A stretch of 15,867 nucleotides of DNA from Oscillospiraceae bacterium (GCA_017481325.1 JAFUPG010000088.1:1-15867), one strand, 5' to 3'. Shown: positions 6,704-13,032, counted from the first letter of the stretch. The notes: generated from the letters alone by a model not told the origin. Program-made: numbers and translations.

Positions 6704-7489
6704 TTAAACCAGTGAAATGGTCCAGTTGGACTTGGTGGCGATCAGCGCCGCCCAGGCTGCGGACTGAGAACCGTCGCCTGCTCCCTCTGCGGTCTCAAAG
6801 GCGGCATTTACCGCCGCCGCACTGAGGGTCAATGTCAGCCCGGAAGCGCTGCCGGAGAGGCAGGAAATGGCGCTCTCCATACTCGCCGCCGAGAGCACCG
6901 GAGCCTCGCTGAGATCCAGCGAAAGGCCGATGATCCCCTGAAAGCGGATCTCCCGAAGTGCGGTCATTTGCTGCATAAAATAGCCTACATTGGTTGCCGA
7001 GGACAGATCCAAAGGTGTCCCTGCAATCTCCTCCAAAGCGATAAAGTTTGCTAAGTGATTGGAAAAGCTTTTGGCTGTGCTCAAATCTGCGTTCAGGGTA
7101 AGCTTTCGCAGCGTTGTGTCCGGCATCGTCTTCGGGAAATATAAAAAATTGTTCGCCTGGGCGATCTTCTGGCTGCAGTTCACCGTCAGCTCTTCCACCA
7201 TGGTGTTCAATCGCTGCGGTTGCTTGGTGCTGGTGCAGCAGCAGAAGTAAAACAGGCTGGTCACATTGGCCAGATTCAGCGTGCTGTTTGCCTGCCCCAG
7301 ATCGTTCAGGGAGTACATTTGCAGCACCATGGCATTCTCCGCAACGGAATTGCCCGTGCCGTCGGAGGGCAGCTCCGTGATCCGCTGCGCCATCTGTGTG
7401 GTTGGGATCAGAGCCTCGCTGCCCTCCTTGCTGCGGATGGCATCTCCGATGGCACTCAGCGTAGCTTCGTCAATGAAGATCCTGCTCAA
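6704..7489 (-). CDS. Phage tail-fibre-like protein with leucine-rich C-terminal region
   Basis: This protein has 261 residues. The first 40 (IDEATLSAIGDAIRSKEGSE and on to a Thr-Gln-Met-Ala region) match a segment common at the start of tail-fibre-like proteins in Firmicutes phages. The rest alternates short strands and turns with regularly spaced Leu, Ile and Phe (for example LRKLTLNADL, LDLSSATN, LSLDLSEAP). This suggests a leucine-rich, BspA-like solenoid that could bind a surface ligand. The end (ALIATKSNWTISLV) is typical of such tail proteins. The start is TTG at 7489, with AGGAGG seven bases upstream, overlapping the baseplate gene's stop by 4 bases. Function as an adhesion or receptor-binding component is inferred. 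Confidence 0.68.
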   Translation of the reverse strand: MSRIFIDEATLSAIGDAIRSKEGSEALIPTTQMAQRITELPSDGTGNSVAENAMVLQMYSLNDLGQANSTLNLANVTSLFYFCCCTSTKQPQRLNTMVEELTVNCSQKIAQANNFLYFPKTMPDTTLRKLTLNADLSTAKSFSNHLANFIALEEIAGTPLDLSSATNVGYFMQQMTALREIRFQGIIGLSLDLSEAPVLSAASMESAISCLSGSASGLTLTLSAAAVNAAFETAEGAGDGSQSAAWAALIATKSNWTISLV

Positions 7490-8601
7490 TACGCTCCCTC
7501 CTCTGCTACGCCGATCCCGGCCAGCGCCGCCGCAATGGCCCCGTCGGTGTAGGCTTTCTGTGTCTCATCCGCTGTTTCCAGCGCAGCTGCCAGCACTTCC
7601 GTGGTCACATATCCGGCGCTCTCCGGCTCTGCATCGGTGTCGATCCAGAGCGCCCCGTCCTCGGCCTCCGGCTCCTCGTCCTGTGCCGGGATCTCGCAGC
7701 CGCCCTCATCGGGCAGCGCAAGGAAGCTCTGCAAGATCCAGCTGTAGCCGTCAAAGCGGAACACATACTCCGCACCACGCAGCAGCATTTCCGCCTCCAG
7801 AGGCATTCGAAGCTCCGGCCGGAGATAATTGCTGCCCGAGAAATAGCCGGGACGGTAGCACAGAGGATAGGCTTCGCCGCCATTAATGGCCAGATCGCAA
7901 GCCCCCTGATTGGTGCTTGCCACCGTCAGCAGGATCTCCAGCCCGGACTCCACCACCAGGCCCTCCACCGCAGCCTCATAATGCAAGCCATCCATGGGCG
8001 CCTCCCCATAGACCTCCACCGGTCGGCGGCACTGGGCGAGCAGCCCCTGCAGCTCGTTGACCGCCGCCACCAGATTCTCCTTCGCCGCCGTGTTCAGCGC
8101 CTCCGGCTCCCCCACAAATGCCGCCAACTCCTCCAGCGCCGCCTTGTCCGCAAAATTCTCTCCTGCCGCCAGCAGCGCCTTTGCCTGGGTCACCAGCGCC
8201 GTCAGAGCGGTAAACTCCGGAGAGCTGTCCATCACCGCCTCATCGTCGTAGACCGTGTCCTCCACCATAAGGCAGAAGGCCGGAGAGGTGAGCAGCTTGC
8301 CCCCAGCGTCATAGAGCCGCAGCTCGCAGCGCACCGCCCCGGGGCTGTTGGTCTCCTGCCCCGTCAGGCGGTAAAGCGCCAGTCCCTGTTCCACGATGCA
8401 TTGGTTGTAGATCACCGTGTCATCGGGTTTTCGGGCCGTAAGCACCGCTGTGCAGTCCTCCTCCATGGCATAGTGCCTGCCGGACTGGGTCAGACGGAGC
8501 CGCAGGCAGCGTGCGGAATCCCCCCGTTTCACCGGCACTGTGGTCTGCATGCCCCGGCCCTGTACGTCCAGCGAAAGGTCGTACACCGAATCTTTCAACA
8601 T
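7486..8601 (-). CDS. Phage baseplate upper protein (BppU N-terminal domain)
   Basis: This 371-residue protein has an N-terminal part (about 1-125: VQGRGMQTTVPVKRGDSARC, DDTVIYNQCIVEQG, GAVRCELRLYDAGGKLLTSPAF) that fits the BppU/DUF2479 domain joining receptor-binding proteins to the baseplate of siphophages. A helical linker follows (about 135-195, including NTAAKENLVAAVNELQ), then a beta-rich region and an Ala-rich tail. The ATG at 8601 is chosen because AAAGGAG lies seven bases upstream. An upstream in-frame ATG would reach back beyond the promoter. This is the first gene of the cassette. In complete phages, tail-tape and Dit/Tal genes would precede it, but here only non-coding repeat DNA does. 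Confidence 0.78.
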   Translation of the reverse strand: MLKDSVYDLSLDVQGRGMQTTVPVKRGDSARCLRLRLTQSGRHYAMEEDCTAVLTARKPDDTVIYNQCIVEQGLALYRLTGQETNSPGAVRCELRLYDAGGKLLTSPAFCLMVEDTVYDDEAVMDSSPEFTALTALVTQAKALLAAGENFADKAALEELAAFVGEPEALNTAAKENLVAAVNELQGLLAQCRRPVEVYGEAPMDGLHYEAAVEGLVVESGLEILLTVASTNQGACDLAINGGEAYPLCYRPGYFSGSNYLRPELRMPLEAEMLLRGAEYVFRFDGYSWILQSFLALPDEGGCEIPAQDEEPEAEDGALWIDTDAEPESAGYVTTEVLAAALETADETQKAYTDGAIAAALAGIGVAEEGAY

Positions 8602-8625
8602 AAAATCACTCCTTTCTTTTTCCCC

Positions 8626-8634
8626 ATCATAGCA
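8626..8634 (-). promoter_or_regulatory. Candidate extended -10 promoter of the baseplate/lysis cassette
   Basis: On the minus strand TGC-TATGAT is an extended -10 element 24 bases before the BppU ATG. No good -35 is visible at 16-18 bases; a seven-T tract occupies that space. The predicted leader is short, roughly 17 bases, but still includes the AAAGGAG. This is a moderate-strength call from a single element. Confidence 0.5.
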
Positions 8635-8784
8635 GAGTCCGTAAAAAAAGTGGAATCCCCCCTGAGAAGGGGGCGAATGGTGAATAACGGAGGTATCCAT
8701 GGATTTGAAATGATTTGGTGCAGCCGGGTCGGAGCTGTGCTACGATGCGTCAAGGTCAAGGGGAAATATGAAGGTCTGTTTGGG

Positions 8785-8984
8785 AACTAATAACTAAGGG
8801 CTAAGGACTAATAACTGAGGTGTGCCTTCGGCACAGATTTTGAATATTTAGCCTGTCAAACAGAAATTTGTCGGGCTGTTTTGGAGCTAATAACTAAGAA
8901 CTAAGGACTAAAAACTGAGGTGTGCCTTCGGCACGGATTTGGAATATTTGTTCCGTCAAACAGAGATTTGCCGAACAGTTTGCA
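8785..8984 (+). repeat. Tandem pair of 100-bp heptamer-plus-hairpin repeats (copies B and C)
   Basis: Two units start at 8785 and 8885, in exact 100-base register. Each has five 7-bp units (AACTAAT, AACTAAG, GACTAAT and variants), CTGAGGT, a GTGCC-TTC-GGCAC hairpin (8822-8834 and 8922-8934), a TTTTGAATATTT-like stretch, and the imperfect palindrome CCGTCAAACAG...TTTGTCGG. The stretch 8771-8784 resembles the end of a unit, so a third, truncated unit may precede. No gene is present. Confidence 0.85.
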
Positions 8985-9046
8985 GCAGCCAAAGCCTTCC
9001 ATATTAGAAAGGATTTCAGGCTATGAGTAAGGCTTCAAATCACGCA
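8985..9046 (+). repeat. Extension of copy C shared with the repeat at 15700-15777
   Basis: The stretch around ATATTAGAAAGGATTT and GGCTATGAGTAAGGCTTCA is matched, with scattered differences, at 15732-15767 (GTATTAGGAGGATTTT and GGCTATGAGCAAGGTTTCA). In both places it joins the heptamer repeat to the palindromic unit that follows, so these segments travel together. A short ATGAGTAAGG start-like string here is not followed by an open frame of useful length. Confidence 0.65.
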
Positions 9047-9180
9047 ATGTCATTGCGAGGAGCATAGCGACGTGGCAATCTGTATTCATAAAGCCTCCGT
9101 TTTGTACCAAATTTCCATATATTCGGAACATTTATAGAGGAGATTGCCACGTCGGCATAAATGCCTCCTCGCAATGACAT
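9047..9180. repeat. Facing pair of palindromic (REP-like) units
   Basis: The left arm at 9047-9081 begins ATGTCATTGCGAGGAG and ends ACGTGGCAATCT. The right arm at 9141-9180 is its inverse, AGATTGCCACG...CTCCTCGCAATGACAT. The outer 16 bases and inner 11-12 bases match perfectly, with variable middles. Each arm can also fold on itself through ATTGC/GCAAT. The 59 bases between the arms encode nothing. The arrangement resembles a non-autonomous, REP/BIME- or MITE-like element. No transposase is in the window. Confidence 0.8.
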
Positions 9181-9239
9181 GGCTTTTCGGTAGCCTGTAC
9201 TTCTATTGGCAATGAGGTTTTGGGCGGAAGCATACAGTT

Positions 9240-9315
9240 CGATAAATATTAATTTGAATACTCATCGGCGGAGCCGATACCTCAGTTATTAGCTATTAGT
9301 TATTAGCCATTAGCT
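9240..9315 (-). repeat. Inverted heptamer-plus-hairpin repeat, copy E (divergent)
   Basis: On the plus strand five 7-bp units run 9281-9315 (CTCAGTT, ATTAGCT, ATTAGTT, ATTAGCC, ATTAGCT). They are preceded by the hairpin ATCGGC-GGA-GCCGAT (9264-9278). Read on the minus strand, the order is heptamers, CTGAGGT, hairpin, then an AT-rich stretch, as in copies A to C. The hairpin stem is completely different in sequence but still perfectly paired. With copies B and C it brackets the palindromic pair at 9047-9180. Confidence 0.72.
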
Positions 9316-9358
9316 CAACCATAAACATCTATTTGACGGTAGTGCCACGGGTGAACAC

Positions 9359-9426
9359 GTGGGTTCGCCCCTACGGGGTTCGACGGTGGTGCGTGGGTTC
9401 GCCCCTACGGGGTTCGACGGTGGGGG
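9359..9426 (+). repeat. 34-bp direct tandem repeat, two units
   Basis: Units at 9359-9392 and 9393-9426 are almost identical, each containing GTGGGTTCGCCCCTACGGGG followed by TTCGACGGTGG. Each has a small CCCC-TAC-GGGG hairpin. The rest of the gap up to the malE promoter (9427-9544) shows no gene and no further repeat I could identify. An open frame can be drawn through this repeat but has no ribosome site or plausible product. Confidence 0.8.
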
Positions 9427-9544
9427 CGCCGGGGTCGACGCTATGACCTCTGTCGTTGCCTCCATCCGTTCTTGTCACATTCCACAAATTCCTCATGAAA
9501 AATTATGCAAATGGGCAAATTTTCCTGTTTTGTTCAAAATTTCA

Positions 9545-9573
9545 TTGAAAATTCCCAAAAATGGGAGTATACT
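9545..9573 (+). promoter_or_regulatory. Sigma-A promoter of the malEFG operon
   Basis: TTGAAA (9545-9550), a 17-base spacer, and TATACT (9568-9573) give a near-consensus promoter, with transcription expected near 9580. A small inverted repeat TCCCA-AAAA-TGGGA (9553-9566) lies inside the spacer. A LacI-type palindrome begins seven bases after the expected start. Confidence 0.87.
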
Positions 9574-9586
9574 ATATCCTGTAAGT

Positions 9587-9600
9587 TGGAAACGTTTCCA
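9587..9600 (+). promoter_or_regulatory. LacI-family operator (or cre-like site) for malEFG
   Basis: TGGAAACGTTTCCA is a perfect 14-base palindrome with the central CG typical of LacI-family operators. Flanks AG/CT extend the symmetry with one mismatch. It lies at about +7 to +20 of the malE promoter, a place where a bound repressor would block transcription. It also fits the loose CcpA cre pattern TGNAARCGNWWNCA, so carbon catabolite control through the same site is possible. A shorter relative lies before the lacI gene at 13003. Confidence 0.8.
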
Positions 9601-9659
9601 GCTTGATTACATCAACGTAAGGTTCATGGCCTTACAAAAATTACTATGGAGGAATGAAA

Positions 9660-10919
9660 ATGAAGAAGATCATCGCAATGCTCCTCGTTCTGTGCATGGT
9701 AGCCTGCCTGTTTGCCGGCTGCTCCAAGGAAGAGGACAAGGGTTCTGTCTATTTCCTGAACTTCAAGCCCGAAGCTGACGAAGCTTGGCAGGAACTGGCA
9801 ACTCTGTACACCGAGAAGACCGGCGTGGAAGTTAAGGTCGTTACCGCTGCTTCCGGCACCTACTCCGACACCCTCACCGCTGAGATGACCAAGGAAGATA
9901 TGCCCACCCTGTTCCAGTGCGGCAACCTGGCCGGCCTGGAGACCTGGAAGGACTACTGCCTGGCTCTCGACGGCACCGACTTCCTGAACGAAATGACCAC
10001 CGAGGACTTCAACCTGAAGGGCGAGGATGGCAAGACCTATGCTGCCGGCTACTGCTACGAAGCTTTTGGCATCATCGTCAACAACGACCTGCTGGCCAAG
10101 GCCGGCTACTCCGTTGCCGACATCAAGGACTTCGCTTCCCTGAAGACCATCGTGGAAGACATCACTGCCCGTAAGGACGAGCTGGGCTTCTCTGCCTTCA
10201 CCTCTGCCGGTCTGGACAGCTCCTCTTCCTGGAGATTCTCCGGCCACCTGGCCAACATGCCTCTGTTCTACGAAGGCGTCAACGCTGACTCCGCCACCAT
10301 CACCGGCGAAGCTCTGGGCTACTACAAGAACATTTGGGACCTGTACATCAACAACGCTACCGTCGCTCCCACCGAGCTGGCTGCTGCTACCGGCGACCAG
10401 TCCAAGGCTGAGTTCGTCAATGGCGAGGCTGTGTTCCATCAGCAGGGCACCTGGGAGTACGCCGGTCTGACCGAGGCCGGTGTCACCAACATGACCATGA
10501 TCCCCATCTACTGCGGCGCCGAGGGCGAAGCTGATGCAGGTCTGTGCTGCGGCACCGAGAACTGCTGGGCTGTCAACGCCAAGGCTTCCGAGGCCGACCA
10601 GAAGGCTACCCTGGAGTTCCTGAAGTGGGTTGTCACCTCCGACGAGGGCACCAAGATGATGGCTGAGCAGTTCGGCCCCATCCCCTTCAAGGCTGCCAAG
10701 GAATCCTCCAACGTGTTCTTCAACGATGCCAACGCTCTGATGGCTGAGGGCAAGTACACCGTGACCTGGGCTTTCAACTACACTCCCAATGTCGACGCTT
10801 GGAGACAGGGTGTTGTTGACGCTCTGATCGCTTACTCCGCAGGCACCGGCGACTGGGCCGCTGTGGAGACCGCATTCGTAGACGGCTGGGCCACCCAGTG
10901 GGCTGCTCAGAACGGCTAA
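9660..10919 (+). CDS. malE: Sugar ABC transporter substrate-binding lipoprotein, MalE-like
   Basis: This 419-residue extracellular binding protein is anchored by lipid. The signal segment (KK then a hydrophobic run at 5-16) ends in lipobox LFAGC, with C21 as the modified residue. The mature part begins SKEEDKGSVYFLNFKPEADE and has the general layout of CUT1 solute-binding proteins, with a C-terminal Trp/Ala-rich helix region. The ATG at 9660 is preferred over the one at 9654 because GGAGGA abuts the earlier one with no spacing but is about seven bases from the later. Maltodextrin as ligand is inferred from malQ and the shared operator, not from binding residues. The protein carries several extra cysteines (for example GLCCGTENCW), tolerable for a strict anaerobe. 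Codon bias suggests high expression. Confidence 0.85.
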   Translation: MKKIIAMLLVLCMVACLFAGCSKEEDKGSVYFLNFKPEADEAWQELATLYTEKTGVEVKVVTAASGTYSDTLTAEMTKEDMPTLFQCGNLAGLETWKDYCLALDGTDFLNEMTTEDFNLKGEDGKTYAAGYCYEAFGIIVNNDLLAKAGYSVADIKDFASLKTIVEDITARKDELGFSAFTSAGLDSSSSWRFSGHLANMPLFYEGVNADSATITGEALGYYKNIWDLYINNATVAPTELAAATGDQSKAEFVNGEAVFHQQGTWEYAGLTEAGVTNMTMIPIYCGAEGEADAGLCCGTENCWAVNAKASEADQKATLEFLKWVVTSDEGTKMMAEQFGPIPFKAAKESSNVFFNDANALMAEGKYTVTWAFNYTPNVDAWRQGVVDALIAYSAGTGDWAAVETAFVDGWATQWAAQNG

Positions 10920-10938
10920 TTTCTGAAAAACCTGTTCC

Positions 10939-10967
10939 ATAGGGCGTGCGTCTAACGCACGCCCTAT
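10939..10967 (+). other. Intercistronic stem-loop between malE and malF
   Basis: ATAGGGCGTGCG (10939-10950) pairs perfectly over 12 bases with CGCACGCCCTAT (10956-10967) around the loop TCTAA. It lies 19 bases after the malE stop. No T-run follows, so it is not a usual terminator. It is better placed to protect the malE message from 3' decay or to cause partial attenuation, giving more binding protein than permease. No separate promoter for malF is evident. Confidence 0.75.
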
Positions 10968-11051
10968 GCGTAGTTTCCGCCCTTTTACGCTTTATTCGAC
11001 CAAGATCCGCCCTCTCCCTTTGCCGGAGTCTGAAAAAAGGAATTGCAGCCT

Positions 11052-12062
11052 ATGAATAAGAACAACGATATCCAGAGCATCGATTCGATGCAGAATCTCC
11101 AACCCCTGGGCGACGTGGAGCCCCAGGCGCTGATGCCCAAGAAAAAGAAAAAAGTCCCCAAATACGACCCCACCGCTCTGAACAGTAAGCTGCTGCGCAG
11201 ACCCATTCAGCGGTGCTTCCCCATTTTTGTCCTCCCGGCTCTCGTAGCCTTCTGTATCGGTTTCTTGTACCCCTTTATTATGGGTCTTTACCGCTCCTTC
11301 TGCAAATTCACCTCCCCTGTGGACTTCCACTGGGACGGTATCAATAACTACATCAAGGCCTTCCAGGACAAGGGCTTCCTCAATGCCTTCGGCTTTACCA
11401 CCCTCTATGCGGTGGTGTCCATCGTCCTGATCAACGTGCTGGCCTTCGCCCTGGCCTACGCTCTGACCCAGAAGCTCAAGGGCAGCAACATCTTCCGTAC
11501 GGTTTTCTTCATGCCCAACCTCATCGGCGGCATTGTTCTGGGCTATATCTGGAAGCTGATCTTCGATGCCATTCTCCGTGGCATCAACTGGGAGCCCATG
11601 CTCACCAATTCCAGCTATGGCTTCTGGGGTCTGGTGATCCTGGTAGCCTGGCAGCAGATCGGCTATATGATGATCATTTACATCGCCGGCCTGCAGGCCA
11701 TTCCGGAGGACATGATGGAAGCCGCCACCATCGACGGCGCCGGCAGATGGCAGACCCTGTGGCATGTGACCATTCCCAACGTCATGCCCTCCATCACCAT
11801 CTGCGTCTTCCTGACCCTGACCAACTCCTTCAAGCTCTTTGACCAGAACCTGGCCCTCACCGGCGGCTCTCCCATGGTCTACGAGGGCACCAGCCAGATC
11901 CTCAAAACCGAGATGCTGGCCCTGCACATCTACAACACCAACGCCATCAACAACAACTGGAAGGGCGTGGCACAGGCCGAGGCCGTGCTGTTCTTCCTGC
12001 TGGTTGGCACCCTGGCTGTCCTGCAGCTGGTCTCTACCCGTAAAAAGGAGGTGCAGCAATGA
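11052..12062 (+). CDS. malF: Sugar ABC transporter permease, MalF-like
   Basis: This 336-residue inner-membrane permease subunit of a CUT1 importer is followed by its partner MalG. A cytoplasmic N-terminal tail of about 55 residues includes a lysine run (30-34). About six hydrophobic segments follow, the first at about 56-80. The EAA loop EAATIDGAGRWQTLWHVTIP (223-242), which docks the ATPase, is well conserved. The ATG at 11052 is chosen over a TTG nine bases earlier. AAAAGGA ends ten bases before the ATG. It overlaps malG by 4 bases. The long N-terminal extension is the main difference from compact permeases. The substrate is inferred from neighbours. Confidence 0.88.
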   Translation: MNKNNDIQSIDSMQNLQPLGDVEPQALMPKKKKKVPKYDPTALNSKLLRRPIQRCFPIFVLPALVAFCIGFLYPFIMGLYRSFCKFTSPVDFHWDGINNYIKAFQDKGFLNAFGFTTLYAVVSIVLINVLAFALAYALTQKLKGSNIFRTVFFMPNLIGGIVLGYIWKLIFDAILRGINWEPMLTNSSYGFWGLVILVAWQQIGYMMIIYIAGLQAIPEDMMEAATIDGAGRWQTLWHVTIPNVMPSITICVFLTLTNSFKLFDQNLALTGGSPMVYEGTSQILKTEMLALHIYNTNAINNNWKGVAQAEAVLFFLLVGTLAVLQLVSTRKKEVQQ

Positions 12063-12922
12063 GCACGCCCCTGAAGAAAAAGAAAAAAACAGATGTATGG
12101 GGAATCGTGATCTCCGTTCTCTTTGCTCTGGTCTGCGTGATGTACATCATGCCCATCGTCATGGTTGCCATCAACTCCTTTAAGGAAAACGGCTCCATCA
12201 ACACCGACACCTTCGCCCTGCCCAACGAGGATACCTTCATGGGCTTCGACAACTACCTCAAGGGCATGACCTTCGGTAACTATCCCTTCTGGAAGTCCCT
12301 GGTCTACAGCCTTTTGATCACCGTGGTCTCTGTGGTGCTGATCCTCCTGACCACCTCCATGGCTGCCTGGTATATCTCCCGTGTGGGCGGCAAGTTCTCC
12401 AAGATCTTCTACTTCGGCTGCGTCTTCTCCATGATCGTCCCCTTCCAGATGGTTATGTTCCCCCTGGTCACTGTGGCCACCCAGCTGAAGCTCAACACCC
12501 CCTGGACCATTCCCATTATCTATGTGGGCTTTGGCGCAGGTCTGGCTATTTTCATGTTCACCGGCTTTGTCAAGAGCCTGCCTCTGGAGATCGAAGAGGC
12601 TGCCGCCATCGACGGCTGCGGCCCTCTGCGCACCTTCTTCTCCGTGGTGCTGCCCATGCTGAAGCCCACCCTGATCTCCGTTGGCATTCTGGAAGTTATG
12701 TGGGTCTGGAACGACTACCTCCTGCCCTACCTGGTTCTGGATATCAATAAGTACAAGACCATCCCCATCCATGTGCAGTACCTCCAGGGCAGCTACGGCA
12801 CCGTAGACCTGGGCGCTACCATGGCGGTCATGATGTTCAGCATCCTGCCCATTATCATCGTCTACCTCTTCTGCCAGAAGCATATCATCAAGGGCGTGGC
12901 TGCCGGTGCGGTAAAGGGCTAA
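12059..12922 (+). CDS. malG: Sugar ABC transporter permease, MalG-like
   Basis: This 287-residue second permease subunit has a short lysine-rich cytoplasmic N terminus (residues 6-10). TM1 is at about 13-38, followed by about five further membrane segments and the EAA loop EAAAIDGCGPLRTFFSVVLP (180-199). The start ATG overlaps the malF stop by 4 bases and is preceded by a very strong AAGGAGGTG. It is the last gene of the malEFG unit. No terminator hairpin is seen in the AT-rich 35 bases after the stop, so read-through into lacI-malQ is possible. No MalK-type ATPase gene follows. Confidence 0.9.
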   Translation: MSTPLKKKKKTDVWGIVISVLFALVCVMYIMPIVMVAINSFKENGSINTDTFALPNEDTFMGFDNYLKGMTFGNYPFWKSLVYSLLITVVSVVLILLTTSMAAWYISRVGGKFSKIFYFGCVFSMIVPFQMVMFPLVTVATQLKLNTPWTIPIIYVGFGAGLAIFMFTGFVKSLPLEIEEAAAIDGCGPLRTFFSVVLPMLKPTLISVGILEVMWVWNDYLLPYLVLDINKYKTIPIHVQYLQGSYGTVDLGATMAVMMFSILPIIIVYLFCQKHIIKGVAAGAVKG

Positions 12923-12957
12923 ACTTCTAAAAAAATTTATTATTTTCCTAAAAATTG

Positions 12958-12986
12958 TTGCAAATTGTCCGAAAAAGAGTTATACT
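12958..12986 (+). promoter_or_regulatory. Sigma-A promoter of lacI-malQ
   Basis: TTGCAA (12958-12963) and TATACT (12981-12986) are 17 bases apart. The -10 region TATACTATATCCT is repeated from the malE promoter, so the two promoters look like duplicates that have diverged. Transcription is expected near 12993, giving a leader of about 75 bases. Confidence 0.82.
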
Positions 12987-13002
12987 ATATCCTAATCTAC
13001 AT

Positions 13003-13015
13003 TGGAACGTTTCCA
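13003..13015 (+). promoter_or_regulatory. Asymmetric LacI-family operator before lacI-malQ
   Basis: TGGAACGTTTCCA is the malE operator with one A missing from the left half, so the half-sites are one base closer and the palindrome is imperfect. The flanks ATTGG...CCAGCTG also match the malE copy. It lies about +11 to +23 of the promoter, pointing to autoregulation by the LacI-family protein, probably with weaker binding. Confidence 0.75.
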
Positions 13016-13032
13016 GCTGTAACATTAACTGG

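Noticed and set aside
8509..8524. GTGCGGAATCC followed by a C-rich stretch inside the BppU gene matching 82-97
   Set aside because: The 15-of-16-base match could suggest a repeat or attachment site, but in BppU it encodes a normal part of the N-terminal domain and no longer homology extends from it. Chance is the simpler explanation.
4097..8601. R-type or F-type tailocin
   Set aside because: No sheath, tube, tape-measure or hub genes are present. Only the fibre and lysis end is seen, so a complete particle cannot be encoded in this window.
9021..9040. CTATGAGTAAGGCTTC as a small gene start after AGAAAGGA
   Set aside because: The same string recurs in the repeat at 15751, and no sustained open frame with plausible composition follows in either place.
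8785..9426. CRISPR array
   Set aside because: The repeats are of several kinds with no regular 30-40 base spacers, and no cas genes are present.
9359..9778. Open frame of 139 codons across the 34-bp repeat and the malE promoter
   Set aside because: It has no ribosome site, runs through repeats, promoter and operator, and overlaps malE out of frame.
10939..10967. Intrinsic terminator after malE
   Set aside because: The stem is strong, but no T-run follows. malF has no visible promoter of its own and needs transcription through this point.
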